DNA from: Alphaproteobacteria bacterium
GTDB lineage: Bacteria; Pseudomonadota; Alphaproteobacteria; Caulobacterales; Parvularculaceae
Length of the DNA stretch: 64,000 nt
Direction of reading: 5' to 3'
Assembly (NCBI GenBank): GCA_030426465.1
Contig: JAUHYK010000005.1
Coordinates: forward strand, 26,340-90,339
Position numbers and translations under genes: made by a program. The notes beneath the pieces were generated by a model, which saw only the letters and a program-made list of their open reading frames with translations, did not search any database and had not been told where the DNA came from. This document shows positions 53,867 through 62,546 of this stretch, in pieces (position 1 is the stretch's first letter; the number at the start of each line of letters is the position of its first letter).

Positions 53867-54424
53867 CTAAAGCCCAAATCCAAAACTAATTAACTTATCA
53901 AGAAAAAGCGTCACGGCTGATGCTACAACACCAACCCTGGTCCCAATGCTGATGCCGGGGTCAGGGTGAGACCAGGTTCGATCAATTATATTTACAGTTG
54001 GATAAATCGACAGGTTGAGTGATTCACCATCTCCTATATCGCTATTCTCGCCAGCAAGAGTTCCAAAATCGTCTGCCGACAATTCGATCTCATTGTCTTT
54101 AAGCGTACGCGAATTTCCCCACCTAAGTAACGCTTTGACGCGCCCTTGATCTGACTTGATGGTAATCGTGGAGCCGTTATCTAAGCCACCAAGCGACGAC
54201 GATCTCCAGCCGCTCCTTGGAAGTTTAACGACACCTTTTGCGCCTTCAATTACCTGCAGACTTCTCCGTGGCGGCTTTCGGCGGACTAACCGAACAAGAG
54301 TCTCTCCAATAAGAACCACAACGACGGAGAATATCAGTATCAATACAAGTCCGAAAACGCCATGCAGTGTGATTGTTGATAGCTCAGTCACCCCCGCTTG
54401 CGCGGCGCTTATAAAAGTTTCCAT
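53867..54424 (-). CDS. membrane protein of unknown function in the restriction-like operon
   Basis: A 185-residue protein with a hydrophobic segment at about residues 22-48 followed by basic residues (RLVRRKPPRRS), a soluble beta-rich middle, and a second hydrophobic stretch at the C-terminus (about 163-183). No family is recognised. Gaps to neighbours are 18 and 4 bases, so it is translated with the methyltransferase and nuclease genes. A membrane component in a restriction operon is unusual. Confidence 0.75.
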   Translation of the reverse strand: METFISAAQAGVTELSTITLHGVFGLVLILIFSVVVVLIGETLVRLVRRKPPRRSLQVIEGAKGVVKLPRSGWRSSSLGGLDNGSTITIKSDQGRVKALLRWGNSRTLKDNEIELSADDFGTLAGENSDIGDGESLNLSIYPTVNIIDRTWSHPDPGISIGTRVGVVASAVTLFLDKLISFGFGL

Positions 54425-54442
54425 ACCCGCCCCCTGACGAAA

Positions 54443-57205
54443 TTATGATGATTTTGCGGCCTTTTTATCAGTCATTTTTGTGTACAGTTCAAAGAGTTTT
54501 TCGAGGCGTTCGGTGTCGTTTTTGAAGCGGCGGCCGATATAGATGCGCTCCAGCGTCTCATCGTTGCGGTCATGGGCGGCGCGTAAATCTGCGGGCATTT
54601 TTTCGGGGTCGTAAAGGTCGGCGATGGTGGCGGGGAAATGCGCCTCCCGCGCCAGAAGGATGTCCTCGGCGCAGCGGGTCAGTTTCTGTTTGTCATTTTC
54701 CGTGAGTTTGGGAACAGGGAAGGTGTTCCAGCCGAGAGTGTTGGAATATGAAAAACGCATTTCAAGGCGAACGCAAACCGTGCCGATCCAGACCCAGTGC
54801 AGGCGCGATGCAATCAGCGCCATGTTCCAGAGGGGGGCGTCGTAGAGTGCATACGCTTTGTGACCGACGATCTGCGACCCATCAACGATTGAAACTGGAA
54901 GATATGGACGGTTTTCTGAAGAAATTGCCGGCATCACTATGACATGCTTTTCGCCGAGAAAGCAGTCTCGAAACCTGTGTGGCATCTCCGCCAGCTTTCG
55001 TGCTGAGGCGTCGTTCTTCATTTTTGCCCTTGCTGCCGCCACCTTGCCCAATCGCTCTGCAATCGGCGGTATGCTCATGGCTAGATCTTTTTGGCCATCT
55101 TCAATCCATAGGCACTTTCGCGGTAAGCCAGAGATGATTTCCTTGGAACCGAGGAAATCACGCATAAGTTCACGCGCGTTGGGCCAATGCTCCTCAATAT
55201 TCGCGGCTTCGCCACGGCTCAACAACAGGTCAACACCATAATAGGTATGGTTTCCAAACTGCATAACCGCCCGATCATCGAGCGGTTTTGAGATCGACAA
55301 GACGAAGGTATCTTCGGCCGGAATTAAGTATGAATTGATAGTTTGCGACTTCCTGACAACCGTTTCGCCATTCTCTGAAATTGAAAACAACCATTTTTCG
55401 TTGCGCGGCTGGTTGGATATGCCGACAATCACGACCGTTACCCCCGCATTATGGCTAGCCAAATTGGCCCATTTAAAACTGGTATGGGCAAAAACAATTT
55501 CATGGCCATTTTCCAATATCGGCGGCCACAGGATAGGCACTTGCTGCCCCTGACAGATCGAGTTGGTTGACACAAAGGCAGATACAGTGGGTGTGCGCAG
55601 CCCATAGTCAGCCGCCTTCATGAACCAGCCTCCGACATAGTCGAGTGACTTCCAGCCTTTCAGACGCCCGTCAAAAATGCGCCCGAGATCCGCTTTCTGC
55701 TGGGTGCTTTGCCATTTGGAACCCAGATAAGGCGGATTTCCGCAGATATAGGTCTCGCCGCCTTCGTTCTCAAAGTCGATTTCGGTTTGATCAAGTGGAG
55801 TGCTCAGCAAGTCATCAGCATGGTGTTTCACCCCCGTGCCTGTGGGCGGGCAGATGCTCAGCCAATCGAGCCGCAGGGCATTACCGCAGGTGATCCAGTT
55901 CATGGCGTCCAGCGGCAGGAACTCCGCAAGCGCTTCCTTTTGCCCGCGCCAGGTCACATCGCACTGGTATTCGGCGATGATCAGCGCGAGGCGCGCAATC
56001 TCAGCGGGGAAGTCGCGCAGCTCGATCCCGCGAAAATTCGTCAGCGGAATATCCGTGCGCCGGTCCGCTTCGCTGCGCCGTTTGTTAATCTCCGCTTCGA
56101 TCGCCCGCATTTCCTTATAGGCAATCACAAGAAAATTTCCCGAACCGCAGGCGGGGTCGAACACCCTGATTTTTGAAAGCCGCTTGCGTAAGTTTAGCAG
56201 CGTGCGCGGATTGTCGCCCGCTTCCTCCAGCTTCTCGCGCAGATCATCCAGAAACAGCGGATTGAGCACTTTCAAGATATTCGGCACGGACGTGTAGTGC
56301 ATGCCCAATGCGCCGCGCTCCTCATCATCGGCGACGGCCTGGATCATGGAGCCGAAAATATCCGGGTTGATTTTGGTCCAGTCGAGATTGCCGATATGGA
56401 GAAGGTAGACCCGTGCGATCTTTGAGAAGCGCGGGACGTCGAGCGAGCCGGAAAAGAGCCCGCCATTCACATAAGGGAACACATCGGCCCAGCGCGGCAG
56501 TTTCGCCGCCGCGCGGTCTTTCGGTTTTGTGTTCATGGCGCGGAAAAGTTCGGCAATCACTTCATGGGTGTTCGACGAGTCGCGCTCGGTCATCTGGTCG
56601 ATGGTGGCGGTGAACAGATTTTCACCGTTCAGGATGTCGGTGTCTTCGGCGAAGAACAGAAAGATGAGCCTCGCCATGAAATGGTTCATGTCCGGGCGCC
56701 GGTCCGCCGTTCCCCAATCGGGGTTGTCTTTCAGCAATTCGATATAGAGCCGGTTGAGCCGTCCGGTCGCCTTGATGTCGAACGAGCTTTCGCGGATTTG
56801 CCGGACCGTGATGATGCCCGCCAGCGGCAGGAAGAAGCCAAAGTGATCGGGGAAGTCTTTATAGGCGCAGGCGATGGGCGGCGTATCGGTGACGAGGTCT
56901 TCCGCTTCAAGGGTCTCGCCATCGGTGGCGAGAATGAACTTCGCCTTTGCCTTTGCGGTGGCGGGGCTTTCCCTCAGCGCGGCGATGGTTTTTGAAACCG
57001 CGCCTTCCTCGCAAACCTTGATGTGGATATTGTTGGTCTGGAGAACGCCGCCAAGGTCTGACCGGTTCGTGTTGCCCTTGCGGAGCCGGTCGATGGTCGC
57101 CTTTTTGTTTCCGAACGCCTCAAGAAACGCGAACGGAAACTCCCCGGCGTCGAACGGTTGCTCGGCGAGGGCGGAAATGGCTTCTTCAATTTCGACGGCG
57201 TTCAT
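54443..57205 (-). CDS. DNA adenine methyltransferase, MmeI/type IIG-like
   Basis: A 920-residue methyltransferase. Motif I region VFDPACGSGNFLVIAYKEMR and the N6-adenine catalytic motif NPPY in YICGNPPYLGSKWQS are clear. The N-terminal about 330 residues (with RLIFLFFAEDTDIL) and the C-terminal target-recognition part match MmeI-like proteins, but the N-terminal nuclease motif of MmeI is not evident, so cleavage could be done by other operon members. First gene of the five-gene operon. Confidence 0.93.
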   Translation of the reverse strand: MNAVEIEEAISALAEQPFDAGEFPFAFLEAFGNKKATIDRLRKGNTNRSDLGGVLQTNNIHIKVCEEGAVSKTIAALRESPATAKAKAKFILATDGETLEAEDLVTDTPPIACAYKDFPDHFGFFLPLAGIITVRQIRESSFDIKATGRLNRLYIELLKDNPDWGTADRRPDMNHFMARLIFLFFAEDTDILNGENLFTATIDQMTERDSSNTHEVIAELFRAMNTKPKDRAAAKLPRWADVFPYVNGGLFSGSLDVPRFSKIARVYLLHIGNLDWTKINPDIFGSMIQAVADDEERGALGMHYTSVPNILKVLNPLFLDDLREKLEEAGDNPRTLLNLRKRLSKIRVFDPACGSGNFLVIAYKEMRAIEAEINKRRSEADRRTDIPLTNFRGIELRDFPAEIARLALIIAEYQCDVTWRGQKEALAEFLPLDAMNWITCGNALRLDWLSICPPTGTGVKHHADDLLSTPLDQTEIDFENEGGETYICGNPPYLGSKWQSTQQKADLGRIFDGRLKGWKSLDYVGGWFMKAADYGLRTPTVSAFVSTNSICQGQQVPILWPPILENGHEIVFAHTSFKWANLASHNAGVTVVIVGISNQPRNEKWLFSISENGETVVRKSQTINSYLIPAEDTFVLSISKPLDDRAVMQFGNHTYYGVDLLLSRGEAANIEEHWPNARELMRDFLGSKEIISGLPRKCLWIEDGQKDLAMSIPPIAERLGKVAAARAKMKNDASARKLAEMPHRFRDCFLGEKHVIVMPAISSENRPYLPVSIVDGSQIVGHKAYALYDAPLWNMALIASRLHWVWIGTVCVRLEMRFSYSNTLGWNTFPVPKLTENDKQKLTRCAEDILLAREAHFPATIADLYDPEKMPADLRAAHDRNDETLERIYIGRRFKNDTERLEKLFELYTKMTDKKAAKSS

Positions 57206-57250
57206 GCCAAGAATCTCTTGCTTAAGATAGCGTATTCATAGCTGTTTTAA

Positions 57251-57862
57251 CTACCCGCGCAATAACAACACAGAGCAAATAGAGCCGCTATTCCGATTGA
57301 GAAAAGTCGCGGAAATCGTGTCATCACTCGCGCGTTTACGCGGAATGATAAAGGCGGGAGCAGATGCAATATCCGGCAAGGTGATGTTGACGTTGTCCGG
57401 GTCCCGAGTGTGCACGCCGAAATAATATGTCTTTTTTGCAAATTTGGTGTGAACAAAAATTAGATCGTTTTCTTCCGAAACATGCGTAATCACGTAAATA
57501 TCAACGATTTCTCCACTGGCGTCGCGGAAATTTGTAAGGAGGCGGCCGGTAAGCCTTCGCCCTCCACCTTCGCCCCTTCCGTTGTCAGTGCAGTGATGTT
57601 TAGGCCAAGGCCAACCTAGAGCATCAAAAAAAACACGCCCTCCATTCGAAGTTTGAACGAAAAATACAGATGCTCCGCAAACAGGGCAATTTGCATTCGG
57701 GTTGGTGTAAGCCTCAATCGTTGTATAGGTCCGTGTAGTCGCAGGCGCCCTTGTGCTGCTTGCTCCTCCGAAGCAGCTTCCGCCGTTTATATGTATCGGT
57801 GTCGGCCTGCCATCAATGAAGCGAAATTCAATTTCGTCGCCGCAATAATAACAAGTCGCCAT
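57251..57862 (-). CDS. zinc-ribbon protein of unknown function
   Basis: A 203-residue protein with paired CxxC knuckles, CYYCGDEIEF at the start and CPVCGASVFFVQTSNGGRVFFDALGWPWPKHHC in the middle. The latter block is typical of a conserved zinc-ribbon family of unknown function. A G/R-rich linker and a beta-rich C-terminus follow. GGAAGG precedes the ATG. It lies between the UvrD-like helicase and the methyltransferase on the same strand, so it may belong to the same defence cargo. Confidence 0.7.
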   Translation of the reverse strand: MATCYYCGDEIEFRFIDGRPTPIHINGGSCFGGASSTRAPATTRTYTTIEAYTNPNANCPVCGASVFFVQTSNGGRVFFDALGWPWPKHHCTDNGRGEGGGRRLTGRLLTNFRDASGEIVDIYVITHVSEENDLIFVHTKFAKKTYYFGVHTRDPDNVNITLPDIASAPAFIIPRKRASDDTISATFLNRNSGSICSVLLLRG

Positions 57863-57952
57863 TGTTCACTACCTTCCTTCAAATATAGCAAAAAGTATGG
57901 CGCTAATATTTTTGAATTCAAGCAATTATAATTAGCGACGCAATAAGCGCCT

Positions 57953-59857
57953 TCAAAATAGCCCGAAAAACCTCTTCTTCGATTTTTTGGGTGTAGTTGG
58001 CGTTGGGGATGGTGCCACATCCTTGGGTGGGAAATCCATTACCCGCGTTACTTTGTCAGGAAGGGTGGCCAGGGCAGGATCGGTATGATCCGATGCAACC
58101 GATGGCGGTTTTTCGGCGCGCCTAGCCTCAGTTTTTATAGCATCCGGAGCAAGCTTCGACGAAAAGGCGTTCAATAGGGCGGGATCAACGACGAGCCGAT
58201 TTTTTGTCCTCGTCAAGGCGACGTAAAATAGGCGTGCTTCGGAGTAGGGGATTTTGCCGCTCTCATTTTCCGCTGAGCTAAAGTCTTCTGAGAGCCTTAC
58301 GCTCTCCCATTCTCTACCCTTTGCCTTATGAGCGGTAGATATGACGACATCAGCCCTTTTTTCCTCCGGCTCAACAGAGAGAACGGCGCGCCAAAGAGCG
58401 CCGCGTCCCATTTGTTCCACCAAGTTCACAAATTGATTGAGGCTTTCACCCTCCGGGCGTTGTGCATACTCCACAACTTGGCGCCAATTAGTGAAGCCAA
58501 AAAATTCCGGCAAACTTCCGGGTATACCCTTTTGCAACTTATCGACATCGTGAAGCATTGCCTTCATGTCTTCGGTGCCGCCAACGATGTGTGGTTTACG
58601 GTCATTGTCGAGCGCGGCGACGATTTCGCGAAACAGCATCGCGTTTGTTCTCGTCAGAATTGCCCTAGCCGCGCCTGCTGTTAGAATTTCAGTTTCGACC
58701 TTTACATTGCCCTTAAGGTTCTTGGTCTCGCCAAGTGCATGTAATATTTTTGTGGCGACCGCTGCCAGTGGCGGGCCAAACCGAAAAGAGGTGGTCAGGA
58801 ATGCTTCTTCAGCGGTGTCAATGGTTTCCATTGCGTTTTCCGCGCCGCGCCATTCGTATATTTGTTGGTGCTTGTCACCTACATAAATAACTTGTGTCGA
58901 TTGAGCCTTTAGCACTGACAATACGGCGGGGTTAGTGTCTTGAGCCTCATCCAGAAGTATAAAGCTGTAAGCAAGTTTTGGTTTAGACAACGACCAGAGC
59001 TTCAGATAGCCGTCATGTCCGAGAGGCATTTCAGACTTTTCGCTCGACTTTTCGTCCCATAGTTGTTCAGCGTAGTGGAGAATTAGTTCTTGTAAGTCCT
59101 TCTTACTTTCATCGGGCAGGCCTAGAGCCCTGCCTGCCAGATGAGCGTGCTTAGCTGTGATGCGGTCGTCACCTGATTGGCAAAAACGCCTCACGGCTGA
59201 CAATATTAGATGGGCCATCATGTCAGCCTCTAACGACATGACGCCAGCATCAAACAATTCAAGCTCGAATGCGCTCGCTAGTTGTTTGGGGCTAATATCC
59301 GTATACAGTTTTTGATTTGAAAATGCATATTGGCCACGGATTTGTTGCAGGGCGGATGAGTGTGTGGTCCTGCAATCTGTTTTCGGATTAAAAACGCTTT
59401 TTGCCTCTTTGGCGATTGCGCGATTGAATGCCAGATAGAGACCACGTTCCTTGTTTGCAGTCGCGGATAGGAACCGAAGTGTAGAAGTTTTACCTGTGCC
59501 GGCAAATGCCGAAACCTTCATATTTTTTCGAGCGATGAAAATATCGACAGCGACTTCCTGTTCGGTAGTTGCAGGAAAAGTGAATAAATTAGACCATCCC
59601 AAAGGTCGAATTCGGGGGCTTTCAGTGAGCGTGTTTTGCTCCTTGGCTTCACGTTTGGGGCCATCAAACAGGTCTTGTTGCTCCAATGCATGCGGCAATG
59701 GCTTGCCATCGAGTGCCTTAAGTTTTGACAATAAATGCTTGGCTCCCTTCGAGCGACGGAAGCCTAGTTCTTCAATAAGTTCCGGAATCTCTTCTGGATG
59801 AGAGCGCGCGCGCTCTTCTATTTGCTTAGCGCCAAATGTGACAAATCTTCTCGACAT
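57953..59857 (-). CDS. UvrD/FBH1-like SF1 helicase
   Basis: A 634-residue superfamily 1 helicase: Walker A VSAFAGTGKTSTL at about residue 117, DEAQD box in FILLDEAQDTNP, motif III VGDKHQQIYEWRGA, motif IV TSFRFG, motif V STAHKAKGREWESV and motif VI FYVALTRTKNRL. The N-terminal 80 residues are extra. GAGGAA precedes the ATG. It resembles the bacterial FBH1-type helicases, which occur in defence and mobile-element settings. Function in this element is unknown. Confidence 0.92.
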   Translation of the reverse strand: MSRRFVTFGAKQIEERARSHPEEIPELIEELGFRRSKGAKHLLSKLKALDGKPLPHALEQQDLFDGPKREAKEQNTLTESPRIRPLGWSNLFTFPATTEQEVAVDIFIARKNMKVSAFAGTGKTSTLRFLSATANKERGLYLAFNRAIAKEAKSVFNPKTDCRTTHSSALQQIRGQYAFSNQKLYTDISPKQLASAFELELFDAGVMSLEADMMAHLILSAVRRFCQSGDDRITAKHAHLAGRALGLPDESKKDLQELILHYAEQLWDEKSSEKSEMPLGHDGYLKLWSLSKPKLAYSFILLDEAQDTNPAVLSVLKAQSTQVIYVGDKHQQIYEWRGAENAMETIDTAEEAFLTTSFRFGPPLAAVATKILHALGETKNLKGNVKVETEILTAGAARAILTRTNAMLFREIVAALDNDRKPHIVGGTEDMKAMLHDVDKLQKGIPGSLPEFFGFTNWRQVVEYAQRPEGESLNQFVNLVEQMGRGALWRAVLSVEPEEKRADVVISTAHKAKGREWESVRLSEDFSSAENESGKIPYSEARLFYVALTRTKNRLVVDPALLNAFSSKLAPDAIKTEARRAEKPPSVASDHTDPALATLPDKVTRVMDFPPKDVAPSPTPTTPKKSKKRFFGLF

Positions 59858-59979
59858 TTCCTCGCGACAAACATTGGCGTTCAGTGGATTTACTGATTCT
59901 GGATTATCGGTCGTTCCCTGAATAAAATGTAAATGAAGATATATAAAGCGCTTAGTTCATAGAGGCAGGCCACTGAGCC

Positions 59980-61071
59980 TCAATCTGGCAACTGTGCCGC
60001 CAACGCCTTGAGCTTCCTGATCGCCTCCCGGTCATCGCTTTTTCGGTGCTTTTCCCCAATCCCGGCAAGGGTGCGTAATTGCTCTTCTTCGGACATTTTT
60101 GCGTAATTGGTTATAGTTGTCATGATCTCGGCATGGCCCAGATTCTGGCTCCAGGCTTTCCATTCCGCCATCGTAAGGTTTCGCTCATAGGCCAGTCGCC
60201 CGAGCGTGTGGCGGAAGCTGTGGGGACTCGCGTAGGGAAATCCGGCGGCCTCAAATGCCTGGCGAAAGACCTTGCGGAGTGATTCGGTGTTGCGCCACGG
60301 CGCACGGTCCAGCTCCACATGCTCGAACTTGCCTTGCTGATTCAGGGTGCGCATTGTCTTTGGAAAGAGCGGTTCTTCTGGTCCAAAGCCAAGATCGCCG
60401 CGCAATTCCGTAACCCATTCGCGGACAATCCGCTCCGCTTCCCCGCCGACAGGGTAAAAACCGGCTTTGAATGTCTTGCGGAATTTGGTGTTGACCTCGG
60501 CGCCATCCTGATTGAGCAAGCGCGCTTCCATGTCGATATGTTTGAGGCGGAGCGAAGCGGTGGCCGCGCCGCGAGGGCCGACGAGAATCGTGAGTGAGAC
60601 AAGCGCGCGATTGCGCCGTTCGACAATAGTAGAACTCGGCATGTTGTCGATGACCGTGTGGACTTGTGCGAGTGTCGGGACGAATTGGCGCCGGGTCGAG
60701 CGGGCGATTCTCTCGTCCTGCAGGCTCGGTGTGAAGTAGTCCGCATCGCTGAACTTGATACGCGATTTGTAGCCTGGTTGCTCGGCGAGCCATGTGAAAA
60801 ATTTACGTAGCGCCTTCAAATTTGTGGTGATAGTGGACTTGCTCAAGAGCTTACCAGACTTCGGAGTGGTCTCTGCTTCAAAACGCTCGCGAAAAGCCAT
60901 CACTTGCCTTAGGTGAAACCGTTTTAACGGCTTATGACCGTTCATTTCATTGAAACGGTCTATGGCCGCTGCAGCAGACAAAATCGTCGCGTTGCTATAA
61001 CCATTTGAGCGGCGCAGATGCTGGAGATAGCACTGCTTGATGCGTTCATTTTCGGGATTGCGTTTCGGCAT
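59980..61071 (-). CDS. tyrosine recombinase/integrase (XerC/D type)
   Basis: A 363-residue site-specific recombinase. SAM-like N-terminal domain (about 1-115), catalytic domain with Arg in RGAATASLRLKHID, H-x-x-R in SPHSFRHTLG, His in NLGHAEIMTTITNYAKM and nucleophile Tyr in the same block. It is upstream of the defence genes and probably mobilises an element of its own. It forms a run with the HTH/zinc-ribbon and AlpA genes. Confidence 0.93.
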   Translation of the reverse strand: MPKRNPENERIKQCYLQHLRRSNGYSNATILSAAAAIDRFNEMNGHKPLKRFHLRQVMAFRERFEAETTPKSGKLLSKSTITTNLKALRKFFTWLAEQPGYKSRIKFSDADYFTPSLQDERIARSTRRQFVPTLAQVHTVIDNMPSSTIVERRNRALVSLTILVGPRGAATASLRLKHIDMEARLLNQDGAEVNTKFRKTFKAGFYPVGGEAERIVREWVTELRGDLGFGPEEPLFPKTMRTLNQQGKFEHVELDRAPWRNTESLRKVFRQAFEAAGFPYASPHSFRHTLGRLAYERNLTMAEWKAWSQNLGHAEIMTTITNYAKMSEEEQLRTLAGIGEKHRKSDDREAIRKLKALAAQLPD

Positions 61072-61117
61072 GTCGTTTCAGTCCTTATTGAAGTATCAAA
61101 ACAGGAGGCGTTGCGTC

Positions 61118-61552
61118 TTACGACTTAATGTCGTCGCCCCTTTTGCGAATTGAAACGCGAACGCCGGGCATGGTTTGTCCGATACGGTGCAACTGACAGG
61201 CGCGAAACATGGGCCGCTCGCACACGTTGCAAAGCGCCGTCAGCGATCCTCCCGTCTTGTTCCGTGGAATGTAATCAGCCATGCCAAGCGCCGGTGCGCG
61301 CGGGTGAGAGCACTTAAAGCAGTACATTTCACCTGGCCGACAAGGTCGTTTTCGCGCTTTGATACGTTGCCCGTACCACCGCTTGAACTCCTCACCGACG
61401 ATAAGATGAGGGCGTTGATCGGTTATGACCGGCAGGCCATCCCTGATCCAGTTGCGAACGGTGGAGCGGCAAACGCCCGTCACTTTCGCCAGCTCGGCGA
61501 CTTCATAACTGAAATGGTCATGAACGGATCGCCACTTGATGCGGCGCGCCAT
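61118..61552 (-). CDS. HTH and zinc-ribbon protein accompanying the integrase
   Basis: A 144-residue protein: an N-terminal helix-turn-helix (YEVAELAKVTGVCRSTVRNWIRDG), then a cysteine pair in YCFKCSHPRAP and another in LCNVCERPMF, a four-Cys zinc site. Such HTH plus zinc-ribbon proteins often flank integrases and may act as excision or partner factors. It ends 47 bases before the integrase start. Confidence 0.8.
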   Translation of the reverse strand: MARRIKWRSVHDHFSYEVAELAKVTGVCRSTVRNWIRDGLPVITDQRPHLIVGEEFKRWYGQRIKARKRPCRPGEMYCFKCSHPRAPALGMADYIPRNKTGGSLTALCNVCERPMFRACQLHRIGQTMPGVRVSIRKRGDDIKS

Positions 61553-61555
61553 CGC

Positions 61556-61762
61556 CTATGACGCCTCATTTTCGAAAAGCGCCCGGATTTCCTCCACACG
61601 CCAGACGGTGATGCGGTCGCCAAGCTTCATAGGCTTGGGAAACCGCCCGTCTTTTACGCCAGCCCACCAGGTGGACTTGGAGACCGGAATAGGCCCGCGC
61701 GGCGCGAGGATTTGTTTCAGGCGGACAAAGCCGGTTTGGGGAAGGGTGGGTTCGTGTGTCAT
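61556..61762 (-). CDS. AlpA-family excisionase/regulator
   Basis: A 68-residue MerR-like winged-helix protein with FVRLKQILAPRGPIPVSKSTWWAGVKDGRFPKPMKLGDRITVWRVEEI, the AlpA pattern. AlpA proteins control integrase genes and excision in P4-like elements. ATG at 61762; a GTG at 61789 is in frame. It ends 3 bases before the HTH/zinc-ribbon gene. Confidence 0.88.
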   Translation of the reverse strand: MTHEPTLPQTGFVRLKQILAPRGPIPVSKSTWWAGVKDGRFPKPMKLGDRITVWRVEEIRALFENEAS

Positions 61763-61911
61763 AATTTTTATCCGTTTGAGTGACTTCACGAACGAATAAA
61801 AATGTCCGGTAGTGGCAAATAGAGGCCAAGATTTGAATAACTAAAATGGCTAGGCGTTTAACCTAGGGTAGGGTTCCCAGAACCCGCCTATGGGTTCTCA
61901 TTTCCTGCTCA

Positions 61912-62514
61912 TTAGTTACCCGGCGTTTTGGGAGCGCCGCCTTGCGGGCGCCAGTTAGCCACCTTGGCGATTTCATTTATTGCAGTTTCGTTTGGTTTCC
62001 CTTCCGAGTCCGTTAGACCATATCGAAGCGCGTTTTTCCGAACCCAAGCTGAGATTTGTTGTTTCGGTGACCCTGGAGAGAAGGTGCTACTGCTCACAGA
62101 TTTCCACGCTGCAACTGCGGCGGCGAGTTTTGGGGCGAAGCAACAATGGGCCGTATTTTCGCAATCATTCACTACGCTTTTCTCTGGGAAGAAAAACTCA
62201 CTTTTGAATCCCTTCGACTTTAGCCACAAGCTCAGGCTGTCATACGTCACATAGGATTTGAGCAAGTTAATGTCTTCGATTGGGCTTTCTTCGTCCACTC
62301 CGAAAATCTCAGTGACAATTTCGCCAGTTACGACACCGGATTCAATCGCAGCCAGAACAGCGCTTTTGCAAGCATAATAACCTTGCGGCTGATATTTTCG
62401 TTTCTTGATTTCAATATGATCTTGAAAATCCGCAGGGTCGCACTCGCACATTAAGAGCGCCGCTTGAATGATGTTTAGGCGCTCGCAAAGTTTCCAATAT
62501 TCAAATTGATTCAT
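61912..62514 (-). CDS. element-encoded hypothetical protein
   Basis: A 200-residue soluble protein beginning MNQFEYWKLCERLNIIQAALLMCECDPADF, followed by a region with LKSKGFKSEFFFPE and an end QISAWVRKNALRYGLTDSEGKPNETAINEIAKVANWRP. The start block is common in proteins of integrative elements beside tyrosine integrases, but I do not recognise a function. It lies between AlpA and the P4-type integrase. Confidence 0.7.
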   Translation of the reverse strand: MNQFEYWKLCERLNIIQAALLMCECDPADFQDHIEIKKRKYQPQGYYACKSAVLAAIESGVVTGEIVTEIFGVDEESPIEDINLLKSYVTYDSLSLWLKSKGFKSEFFFPEKSVVNDCENTAHCCFAPKLAAAVAAWKSVSSSTFSPGSPKQQISAWVRKNALRYGLTDSEGKPNETAINEIAKVANWRPQGGAPKTPGN

Positions 62515-62546
62515 CAGCTAGCCGATCAACTCTATTGACTAGTTGA

